This document shows, one piece after another, positions 7,660 through 15,048 of a DNA stretch of 64,000 nucleotides. The notes under the pieces were generated by a model. It ran no database searches and was not told the DNA's origin. It saw nothing but the letters and a program-made list of their open reading frames with translations. The stretch's first letter is position 1; each line of letters starts with the position of its first letter. Source of the DNA: Bacillota bacterium (GTDB taxonomy: Bacteria > Bacillota > Clostridia > Lachnospirales > Lachnospiraceae); NCBI GenBank assembly GCA_023421505.1, contig JAEZTJ010000032.1:13720-77719 (forward strand). Reading direction: 5' to 3'. Position numbers and translations under genes: made by a program.

Positions 7660-9147
7660 ATGGGACATCCAAGTATTTATCCAACTGGAACAACGTATTA
7701 CAACAAAGAGAAGGCTAATAACGGTTATACAATTTTTCCTTCTGCCAAGGGAGCATTATTAATTGATATGAACGGAAATGAAGTTCAGCTTTGGGCAGGC
7801 CTTAGCGGGTTTCCTAATAAAATTTTACCCGGTGGTTACGTACTCGGTACAACCGGTGAAAGAAATCCTAAGTATAGCATGCAGGATCAGCTGGATCTGG
7901 TGCAGGTAGACTGGGATGGTAAGATAACATGGAGCTTTGACCATCATGAGTATATCGAAGATCCTGGTGAAGCACCCAGATGGATGGCGAGACAGCATCA
8001 TGATTTTCAAAGAGAAGGCTCCTCTACAGGATATTATGCTCCTGATCAGAGTCCGTTCACAGATCGTGGTAATACATTAATTCTCGTACATGAAAATGTT
8101 TATAATAAAAATATTTCTGATAAGCAGCTTCTAGATGATAAATTCATTGAGATTACCTGGGATGGACAGATTGTATGGGAATGGAGAGCAAGTGATCATT
8201 TTGATGAATTTGGTTTTGATGAAGCAGCAAAGAATGTATTATTCCGTGATCCCTCCTATCGTCCTGCTGGCGGAGGAATTGGAGATTGGCTCCATGTGAA
8301 TAGCTTGTCAACCCTTGGTCCTAACAAATGGTATGATGCAGGCGATAAACGCTTTCACCCGGATAATATTATCTTTGATGCCAGAAATGCGAATATCTTA
8401 GCGATTATTGATAAGATAACAGGTAAATTAGTCTGGAAGCTTGGACCAGATTTTAATGAAAATGAAAAAACTAAAAAACTGGGATGGATTATTGGTCAGC
8501 ATCATTTACATATGATACCGAAGGGACTACCTGGCGAAGGTGACTTACTTGTATTTGATAATGGTGGCTGGGGTGGCTACGGTAACCCTAATCCGGGTTC
8601 GTTGCATGGAACAAACAATGCACTCCGCGATTATTCCAGAGTACTTCAGTTTAATCCGATTACTTTAGAGATAACCTGGCAGTACACACCAAAGGAAGCA
8701 GGACATATAAATCCGCTTGATTCTTATAAGTTCTATAGCCCATATATCAGTTCAGCACAGCGTCTTGCAAATGGTAATACACTGATTACGGAAGGCTCGG
8801 ATGGAAGAATCTTTGAAGTTACCCCAGAACATGAATTGGTTTGGGAATATATTAGTCCCTACTATAATCACTTGGGTAATTTAAGTCTGAATATGGTTTA
8901 CCGGGCATATCGAGTTCCCTATGAATGGATACCGCAATTAAAAGCACCAATTGAAACCTCAATTGAGAGGCTTGACGTTACAAAGTTCCGCGTTCCGGGA
9001 GCTTCCCAAGGAGAAGGGACTGGAATTGTTACAAAAGTAGAAGGAGTCGACCCGAATAGTCTCACCGTAAGTAAAGAGGTTTTTGCTGGAGTTGAAGAAA
9101 CAGTAAAGAATTTCTGCGTACTGTCAGATGGGGATATAAAGAAGTAA
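7660..9147 (+). CDS. arylsulfotransferase-like beta-propeller protein
   Basis: 495 residues, repeating strands with W-x-W/V-W-E signatures (IVWEWRAS, LVWKLGPDF, ITWQYTP, LVWEYIS), as in the six-bladed arylsulfotransferase (ASST) family. Characteristic His-bearing motifs are ARQHHDF (His113-114) and GQHHLHM (His281, 282, 284), followed by LLVFDNGG. Characterised ASSTs move sulfate from one phenolic ester to another through a sulfated His, without PAPS, and are periplasmic. This protein has no signal peptide, so it should act in the cytoplasm. It leads an operon with a sulfonate/nitrate/taurine-type ABC importer 29 bases downstream, which suggests its substrate is imported. The start ATG follows AAGGAGGC. 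The family call is good; the reaction is inferred, and a non-catalytic propeller is possible. Confidence 0.78.
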   Translation: MGHPSIYPTGTTYYNKEKANNGYTIFPSAKGALLIDMNGNEVQLWAGLSGFPNKILPGGYVLGTTGERNPKYSMQDQLDLVQVDWDGKITWSFDHHEYIEDPGEAPRWMARQHHDFQREGSSTGYYAPDQSPFTDRGNTLILVHENVYNKNISDKQLLDDKFIEITWDGQIVWEWRASDHFDEFGFDEAAKNVLFRDPSYRPAGGGIGDWLHVNSLSTLGPNKWYDAGDKRFHPDNIIFDARNANILAIIDKITGKLVWKLGPDFNENEKTKKLGWIIGQHHLHMIPKGLPGEGDLLVFDNGGWGGYGNPNPGSLHGTNNALRDYSRVLQFNPITLEITWQYTPKEAGHINPLDSYKFYSPYISSAQRLANGNTLITEGSDGRIFEVTPEHELVWEYISPYYNHLGNLSLNMVYRAYRVPYEWIPQLKAPIETSIERLDVTKFRVPGASQGEGTGIVTKVEGVDPNSLTVSKEVFAGVEETVKNFCVLSDGDIKK

Positions 9148-9176
9148 AATAACATAATCATAAAGGAGAGAAATCT

Positions 9177-10235
9177 ATGAGAAAATATTATTTGGTCGTT
9201 ATCCTATCTGTTCTGGCAATACTTTTGTTAGCTGCATGTACTAAGAAAGGAAACGCTGAGAATACATCCGAAGCTTCTGGCAAAGTAGAAGGTACAAAAG
9301 AGGGAACAAAAGAATTAACAGAGATTGTAATTGGCTATCCCTCCACTGGCGCAAATTGGGCAGGTGGTGTAGTAGCAATGGCGGATTATGAAGGATATTT
9401 TAATGAGTATTTGAACCCGCTCGGATACAAGGTTACCTTAACCGGATTTACAGGAGCAGGACCTGCAATCAATGATGCACTAGCTTCAAAAGATATTGAC
9501 CTCGCAGCATATGCGGAGATTCCGGGTATCGTATCTAAATCAAACGGGGTTGATACCAGTCTTTTACTCGTTACTCAAAGACATCTAAGCTCGGCTGTTG
9601 TTGTAACTGAAGAATCAGAGATAAAATCGATTGAGGATTTGAGAGGGAAAAAAATAGGTTATTCAAGAGGTACAACAATACAGGAATATCTGCTTAAGGT
9701 ACTTAAAAGTGCCGGACTTACCGAGAAGGATGTAGAATTGGTAAATCTAACAGCTGCAGAATCCTCCTCAGCACTACTAACCGGTGCAATTGATGCTAAC
9801 GCATCTGTACTTGCTGTTACACAGGCACTTGTAGAGAAAAATAACGCCAGAGTAATAGCTCCGGCATCAGAAGATGGAGAATATGACGCTTCCATGATAC
9901 TAATTGGTAGAACCGCATTTGTTCAGGATAATGAAGCAGCTGTTGTGGGAATGATTAAGGCTTTAATCAAAGCAAAAGAAAAAATAGTAGCTGATCCCGA
10001 TGCCTTCTATCAGATCAGTGCAGATAAATCCGGGGCGAACATAAGTACAATAAAGGTGACAAGTGGTGATGAGGATTTAAGCTTTCCTTCCATACCAAAT
10101 TCACTGGATCAAGACTATCTAGATTATCTGTCAGCCTCAAAACAGTTTCTTTTAGAGAATAAGCTGATTACGAAAGATTTTAGTATCGAAGACTGGGCTG
10201 ATTCAACCTATCTTGAAAAAGCACTTGCCAAATAA
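9177..10235 (+). CDS. ABC transporter substrate-binding lipoprotein, SsuA/TauA/NMT1-like
   Basis: 352 residues. A signal peptide ends in lipobox LAAC (Cys21), so the mature protein is anchored outside the membrane. The body follows the NMT1/SsuA fold: IVIGYPSTGANW near residue 50, a loop with FTGAGPAINDALASKDIDLA, and SIEDLRGKKIGYSRGT. This class binds taurine, alkanesulfonates, nitrate, bicarbonate or thiamine precursors. The preceding arylsulfotransferase-like gene makes a sulfonate or sulfate ester the leading guess. The permease gene follows after 20 bases. Confidence 0.88.
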   Translation: MRKYYLVVILSVLAILLLAACTKKGNAENTSEASGKVEGTKEGTKELTEIVIGYPSTGANWAGGVVAMADYEGYFNEYLNPLGYKVTLTGFTGAGPAINDALASKDIDLAAYAEIPGIVSKSNGVDTSLLLVTQRHLSSAVVVTEESEIKSIEDLRGKKIGYSRGTTIQEYLLKVLKSAGLTEKDVELVNLTAAESSSALLTGAIDANASVLAVTQALVEKNNARVIAPASEDGEYDASMILIGRTAFVQDNEAAVVGMIKALIKAKEKIVADPDAFYQISADKSGANISTIKVTSGDEDLSFPSIPNSLDQDYLDYLSASKQFLLENKLITKDFSIEDWADSTYLEKALAK

Positions 10236-10255
10236 TGGGAATGGAGATTAGATAA

Positions 10256-11041
10256 ATGGATCAGAAGGTTGGAAAGAGTTATATCCCAAGATTAAGTAGT
10301 TTCATTAATTATACTTTGTTACCATTCCTTATTTTAATGCTATGGATTATTTCTACCAATAATCAATGGATTACAACAACCCTGCTTCCAACCGTCCCAT
10401 CAGTTGCTGAGGCCTTTCAAAGCCAATTCAAATCAGGCCAGCTGCAGGAGGACTTAATCATTAGTATATCAAGAGTATTAAGAGGCTTCCTGCTCTCTTC
10501 CCTACTAGGAGTAACACTCGGAGTATTCATGGGCATGAGTGATAGGGTAGGTAAGTTTTTTACGCTGACCTTTACCTCCTTGCGGCAGATACCAATGATG
10601 GCCTATATTCCGTTAGTCATACTTTGGGCTGGAATCGGGGAGCGTTCAAAGATAGTAATTATTGTTGTGGCTTCTTTTTTTCCCATTCTTGTAAATACCA
10701 TGAATGGAATAAAACGTACAGATCAAAAATTGCTTGAAGTTGGCCGCATGTATAAATTAAGTAAGTGGAAGCTGTTTATAAAGGTTTACTTTCCCTCTGC
10801 GCTACCCTCTGTCTTGATCGGTCTGAAGCTGGGGTTAGGGATTTCCTGGATGGCTGTGGTCGGTGCAGAAATGATAGCAGCCAGTTCCGGCATCGGATTT
10901 CGTATCAATGACGCCCGCAGTTTAATGCAGACACCGGTAGTATTCTCCGGAATGATCAGTATCGCGGTGGCGGGTGTAGTTATGGACTTTATGCTTTCAA
11001 TTATTTCAAAGCTTGCGACACCTTGGGAGCGCAGAAAGTAG
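10256..11041 (+). CDS. ABC transporter permease, SsuC/TauC-like
   Basis: 261 residues with about six membrane helices and the BPD_transp_1 core. The EAA loop region (LLEVGRMYKLSKWKLFIKVYFPSALPSVLIGLKLGLGISW) near residues 155-195 contacts the ATPase. The VPSVAEAFQ and DLIISISRVLRGF segments are typical of sulfonate/taurine permeases. It lies between the binding protein and the ATPase genes with gaps of 20 and 6 bases, so one transcript is certain on spacing. A single permease gene implies a homodimer. Confidence 0.92.
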   Translation: MDQKVGKSYIPRLSSFINYTLLPFLILMLWIISTNNQWITTTLLPTVPSVAEAFQSQFKSGQLQEDLIISISRVLRGFLLSSLLGVTLGVFMGMSDRVGKFFTLTFTSLRQIPMMAYIPLVILWAGIGERSKIVIIVVASFFPILVNTMNGIKRTDQKLLEVGRMYKLSKWKLFIKVYFPSALPSVLIGLKLGLGISWMAVVGAEMIAASSGIGFRINDARSLMQTPVVFSGMISIAVAGVVMDFMLSIISKLATPWERRK

Positions 11042-11047
11042 GATAGA

Positions 11048-11818
11048 ATGGCAAATGAATTGAATATTAATCATATTTACAAACGTTTTCTGGTAGATTC
11101 AAAAACAGTCAGCATTCTGGAGGACATCAACCTGACCATCAAAGAAGGGGAATTTATAGTTATTGTGGGACACAGTGGCTGTGGGAAAAGTACTTTACTA
11201 AAGATTATTGCTGGTCTTACAAAGGCGGATGAAGGAACCATTATTAATAACGGAAGCATTATTACAGAACCCGGAATGGACAGGGGGATGGTTTTTCAAG
11301 AACACAGATTGTTTCCGTGGTTAACGGTACAGGATAATATAGCAATCGGCTTAGAGGGATATGCTAAAAGCGAAAAGGAACGATTAATTGATGAGCATTT
11401 AAATCTAGTTCATTTATCGGATTTTAAAAATGCCTACCCAAGTCAATTGTCCGGGGGCATGTCACAGAGAACGGCAATTGCCAGAGGACTGATCAATAAT
11501 CCAAGGATTTTATTATTGGATGAACCCTTTGGAGCCTTAGATGCACTGACTAAGATCGAACTGCAGCAGGAAATTGTAAGGATTTGGCAGAATCAAAAAA
11601 CAACTATGATTATGGTAACCCATGATATTGAAGAAGCTGTTTATTTGGCGGATCGAATTGTTGTAATGTCCTCCCGTCCGGGTACTGTTAAGGATGTAGT
11701 CCAAGTGGAACTGGCTAGAAACCGTGATCGCGGCAGTTCTGATTTTGCCAGATATAAAAAACGGATATATAACTATTTCTTTGAAGATACTATACCTAAT
11801 ATAGAATACGATATATAG
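11048..11818 (+). CDS. ABC transporter ATP-binding protein, SsuB/TauB-like
   Basis: 256 residues with all nucleotide-binding motifs: Walker A GHSGCGKST near 38-46, Q-loop MVFQEHRLFPWLTV, signature LSGGMSQR, Walker B ILLLDEP, and the H-loop MVTHDIEEA. The Q-loop and EEAVYLADRIVVMSSRPG tail are typical of sulfonate/nitrate/taurine importers. It energises the permease encoded six bases upstream. It is the last gene of the operon; a long structured element with a T tract begins 42 bases after its stop. Confidence 0.93.
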   Translation: MANELNINHIYKRFLVDSKTVSILEDINLTIKEGEFIVIVGHSGCGKSTLLKIIAGLTKADEGTIINNGSIITEPGMDRGMVFQEHRLFPWLTVQDNIAIGLEGYAKSEKERLIDEHLNLVHLSDFKNAYPSQLSGGMSQRTAIARGLINNPRILLLDEPFGALDALTKIELQQEIVRIWQNQKTTMIMVTHDIEEAVYLADRIVVMSSRPGTVKDVVQVELARNRDRGSSDFARYKKRIYNYFFEDTIPNIEYDI

Positions 11819-11860
11819 AAAAAGATAGGTATAGTAGACAGAATTATCGAATATTATATT

Positions 11861-11998
11861 TGATTGGAGTGTCATATCCCCTTCGAGTAATGATTTCGTT
11901 AGTTGCGCATTCACAACCTACATCAAAGTGATGCAAAGGTAGATTATGCAAAATTGGCGAAGTACATTTTTAGAGGGTTTGTCACTCCAATCATTTTT
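11861..11998 (+). repeat. long multi-branched stem structure, possible ncRNA or complex terminator
   Basis: TGATTGGAGTG (11861-11871) pairs perfectly with CACTCCAATCA (11983-11993), followed by TTTTT. Nested pairs inside include CCCCT with AGAGGG or CTTCG with CGAAG, GCAT with ATGC, CTAC with GTAG, and the tight hairpin CATCA-AAG-TGATG. The nesting looks like a folded RNA of about 135 bases that also ends the ABC operon. The remaining gap to 12175 holds the metal-sensor promoter. Confidence 0.5.
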
Positions 11999-12072
11999 AG
12001 ATTATTTTATAAATTTATTTCTGGTAACTTAGATGTATAGGATATAACTTATATATTTATCTAAAATAGCTA

Positions 12073-12130
12073 TTGCATTCTTACTGATTGTAGAATATAA
12101 TATAATCAAATAGTTGAACAATTACTCAAC
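12073..12130 (+). promoter_or_regulatory. promoter and operator of the metal-sensor gene
   Basis: TTGCAT (12073-12078), 17-base spacer, TATAAT (12096-12101). An inverted repeat GTTGA-N8-TCAAC (12113-12130) covers the expected transcription start, the usual position for a CadC/SmtB-type operator. Confidence 0.75.
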
Positions 12131-12175
12131 CAAACAATTAAATTATAAACAATCGATAAGAAAGGATAAATACTC

Positions 12176-12544
12176 ATGACTCATGATAATAAGTCTGCAA
12201 TATGTGATTGTGATGTAATCCATGCTGAAATTGTAGAAAAGGTTATAAAGTGCATGCCTGAAGAAGAGAAGCTGTATGATTTGGCAGATTTCTATAAAAT
12301 GTTCAGCGATAGTACCAGAATAAAGATCCTATGGGCACTCGATAAAGATGAGATGTGTGTCTGTGATCTGGCGGTACTTTTGAACATGACAAAGTCTGCG
12401 ATCTCACATCAATTAAAGACATTACGACAGGAAAAGCTTGTTAAATACCGCAGAGACGGTAAGAATGCAATCTATTCCCTGCAGGATGACCACGTTAAAA
12501 ATATATTGGAGATAGGACTAGAGCATATCGAGGAAAGACAATAA
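12176..12544 (+). CDS. cadC: ArsR/SmtB family metal-responsive repressor, CadC-like
   Basis: 122 residues with a winged helix: FSDSTRIKILWAL near 43-55, recognition helix MTKSAISHQLKTL near 73-85, and a wing with YRRDGKNAIYSL. Cys61 and Cys63 in MCVCDL, together with N-terminal Cys10 and Cys12, match the four-Cys cadmium/lead/zinc site of CadC. Metal binding releases the DNA and opens transcription. Its operator-like repeat lies over its own promoter. The P1B ATPase downstream is the expected target, though 218 bases of repeats and hairpins separate the genes. Confidence 0.9.
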   Translation: MTHDNKSAICDCDVIHAEIVEKVIKCMPEEEKLYDLADFYKMFSDSTRIKILWALDKDEMCVCDLAVLLNMTKSAISHQLKTLRQEKLVKYRRDGKNAIYSLQDDHVKNILEIGLEHIEERQ

Positions 12545-12615
12545 TGTGAATTGTTGAAAAACACAATTCACATTTGGAAGTTTGTGCCTGCGTCGTCCTC
12601 GGCACAAAATAATTC
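12545..12615 (+). repeat. 71-bp dispersed hairpin repeat, copy 1
   Basis: Starts at the base after the cadC stop. The first hairpin is GTGAATTGT/ACAATTCAC and the second TTTGTGC/GCACAAA. A second copy at 44363-44433 matches at 66 of 71 positions. Most differences fall in loops or flanks, so the paired arms are conserved. Confidence 0.85.
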
Positions 12616-12677
12616 GACACAAACTTAAAGGGTAGGCTGTATGTCAGTACGAATTCGAGCTAGCGGCAGAATGGAAT

Positions 12678-12760
12678 TTAGGTTGAAAAATCAAAGATTT
12701 TTCAATCGGCAAATTTGTGCGCTGCCCAAATTCGCAGATGTTGGCAGCAGATGGAGGTTA
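12678..12760 (+). promoter_or_regulatory. hairpin leader before cadA, dispersed leader family
   Basis: A hairpin made of GGTTGAAAAATC and GATTTTTCAATC is followed by GCTGCC (12721-12726) pairing with GGCAGC (12743-12748) and then ATGGAGG. Related leaders precede genes at 24940 and 56830, and a shorter version precedes pgk. Confidence 0.65.
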
Positions 12761-12762
12761 AT

Positions 12763-14883
12763 ATGGAGCATAAGAAGGAATATTTATTAGATGGTCTGTG
12801 CTGTGCAAACTGTGCGGCAAAGATTGAAAGAGAAGTAAGTGATTTAACAGAGGTTAAGGAAGCTTCTATTAACCTTATGAATGGTAAGCTTAGCATTACA
12901 TTACATGATATAACAGCAGATTTAACTAATAAAATCAAGAAAATAGTAGCTTCACATGAGCCTTCTGTTAAAGTAAAAGATTTATCAGAGGATAAAGAAG
13001 CAGATAGTAAGGAAGAGAAACACAGTATTGTCGATGCGGAGATAAAAATATATCTTTACCGTCTTCTCGGAGCTGTTCTTATTACGACCGTCTTTGGTCT
13101 GGTGGAAGTTTTGGAGGTTGTTAAAGTGGCAGCCTTAATCATAGCGTACCTACTGGCAGGCTATGATATCTTGATAAATGCTTTTAAGAATATCCTTAAG
13201 GGAAAGCTTTTTGATGAAAATTTTCTTATGGGTATTGCATCCTTAGGAGCCTTTTTGATTGGAGAGCAAATTGAGGCCATTGCAGTTCTGGTATTTTACG
13301 GGATTGGCGAGATGCTGCAGGATATGGCGGTTAATCGTTCAAAGAAAAATATCGCGGGACTAATGGATATCCGTCCAGACTATGCAAATAAAAAAGAGGG
13401 TGAGACCATAACAGTGGTTACACCGGAGCAGATCGAAGCAGGAGATGTTATACTGGTAAGACCGGGAGAAAAGATACCGCTAGATGGTATCGTTATTAAG
13501 GGCAGCAGCTATGTAGATACAAGAGCAATGACAGGAGAAAGTGTACCGAGAGAAGTAACGATCGGTGCTACAGTGCTATCCGGAACTATTAATACAAGTA
13601 GTGTATTGGAGATAGAAGTAACAAAACCCTTCGGGGAATCTACTGTCTCAAAAATTCTGGAGCTGGTACAGAATTCAGGCAGTAAAAAAGCCGAAAGTGA
13701 AAAGTTTATTACCAGATTTGCCCGGTATTATACGCCTATTGTGGTATTTTCAGCAGTTGCGGTTGCAATAATACCGCCGGTACTAGGCTTTGGTTCCTTG
13801 ATAGATTGGTTATACCGATCACTTAGCTTTTTAATTATTTCCTGTCCTTGTGCACTTGTTATATCAATACCGCTTAGCTTTTTTGGCGGCATCGGCGGGG
13901 GAGCAAAGCAGGGGATTTTAATCAAAGGCGGTAATTATCTGGATGCTTTAACAAAGGTAGATACCATTGTATTTGATAAGACAGGAACCTTAACGAAGGG
14001 TGTATTTGAAGTGTCAAAGCTATATCCTGTTGATGGCTTTTCGACTGACGATTTAATCCGGTATGCAGCGATTGCAGAGAAGCATTCGACACATCCGATT
14101 GCAAAATCTATACTTTCTTATATTGATAGAAATAATATAATCGTTGAAGAACGTTCAGATCAAATTAGTGAAATTGCCGGTCGTGGAGTGATTGCAATAT
14201 ACAAAGAAGACACCATTTATGCAGGCAATGATAAATTAATGCAGGAATACGGCATTAAGACTGTTCAGACTGAGGTGGCGGGAAGTGTAATATATGTGGC
14301 TTTAAATCAGAAATACATAGGCTGCATATTAATTGCAGATCAACCAAAACCGGGCGTAGTCGAAGCGATGACGAAGCTGAAGCTCCTTGGCGTAAAGAAA
14401 ACTGTTATGTTGACAGGGGATTATAAAAATGCGGCAAAAGAAATAGCAGATTATTGCAAGATTGATGAATTTAAGGCAGAGCTGTTACCGCAGGATAAGG
14501 TTAACTGGTTTGAAAGTCTGAAAAATAATACTGCTCGAAAAGGTAAAGTTATCTTTGTTGGGGATGGTATCAATGATGCGCCTGTACTTGCGGGAGCTGA
14601 CATCGGAATAGCAATGGGAGGAATTGGTTCGGATGCCGCAATTGAAGCTGCAGATATTGTTATCATGAATGATGATATCGGTAAGCTTGTTACGGCAATA
14701 AAGATAGCCTTTAAGACTAAGCAGATTGTATTTCAAAATATCATATTTGCATTAGGAATTAAGCTTCTAATTATGATACTTGCCTTTTGGGGAATAACCT
14801 CCATCTGGTTTGCTATTTTTGCCGATGTCGGAGTAGCACTCTTAGCTTTGTTAAATGCGATGAGAGCCATGCGTATCAAATAA
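12763..14883 (+). CDS. cadA: heavy-metal P1B-type ATPase (Cd2+/Zn2+/Pb2+ exporter)
   Basis: 706 residues. An N-terminal HMA metal-binding domain carries CANC (Cys14, Cys17). Membrane helices surround CPC (361-363), the transport-site motif of P1B-2 pumps. The phosphorylation motif DKTGTLT starts at Asp405, the SEHP-like loop is KHSTHP, and the hinge is GDGINDAP. These pumps use ATP to expel soft divalent metals. The start is ATG 12763 after ATGGAGG; an upstream in-frame TTG would translate through the leader hairpin and is rejected. The CadC-like sensor upstream supports cadmium/zinc/lead over copper. A terminator follows directly. Confidence 0.93.
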   Translation: MEHKKEYLLDGLCCANCAAKIEREVSDLTEVKEASINLMNGKLSITLHDITADLTNKIKKIVASHEPSVKVKDLSEDKEADSKEEKHSIVDAEIKIYLYRLLGAVLITTVFGLVEVLEVVKVAALIIAYLLAGYDILINAFKNILKGKLFDENFLMGIASLGAFLIGEQIEAIAVLVFYGIGEMLQDMAVNRSKKNIAGLMDIRPDYANKKEGETITVVTPEQIEAGDVILVRPGEKIPLDGIVIKGSSYVDTRAMTGESVPREVTIGATVLSGTINTSSVLEIEVTKPFGESTVSKILELVQNSGSKKAESEKFITRFARYYTPIVVFSAVAVAIIPPVLGFGSLIDWLYRSLSFLIISCPCALVISIPLSFFGGIGGGAKQGILIKGGNYLDALTKVDTIVFDKTGTLTKGVFEVSKLYPVDGFSTDDLIRYAAIAEKHSTHPIAKSILSYIDRNNIIVEERSDQISEIAGRGVIAIYKEDTIYAGNDKLMQEYGIKTVQTEVAGSVIYVALNQKYIGCILIADQPKPGVVEAMTKLKLLGVKKTVMLTGDYKNAAKEIADYCKIDEFKAELLPQDKVNWFESLKNNTARKGKVIFVGDGINDAPVLAGADIGIAMGGIGSDAAIEAADIVIMNDDIGKLVTAIKIAFKTKQIVFQNIIFALGIKLLIMILAFWGITSIWFAIFADVGVALLALLNAMRAMRIK

Positions 14884-14889
14884 AATTAG

Positions 14890-14930
14890 GGATTACTGTA
14901 GGAAATATTCATTACAGTAATCCTTTTTTA
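14890..14930 (+). terminator. rho-independent terminator after cadA
   Basis: GGATTACTGTA (14890-14900) pairs perfectly with TACAGTAATCC (14913-14923), followed by a T run to 14930. Confidence 0.92.
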
Positions 14931-15048
14931 GTCTTTAAATTGACACATAAGTGCCAAATATTACACATACAATTAATTTGGAATTACTAAAATATTTCAT
15001 TTATTTGCCGATATATTCTTTATGATAGCATTTTGGGAGGTTATGCAG

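Noticed and set aside
11900..11960. Resemblance of the GATGCAAAGG segment to a c-di-GMP-I riboswitch
   Set aside because: The required second hairpin, the tetraloop receptor and the surrounding conserved bases are not present, and no gene of the usual class follows.
12715..12762. Upstream in-frame TTG extending cadA by 16 residues
   Set aside because: It would translate the leader hairpin and the ribosome site; ATG 12763 follows ATGGAGG at proper spacing and starts the HMA domain.
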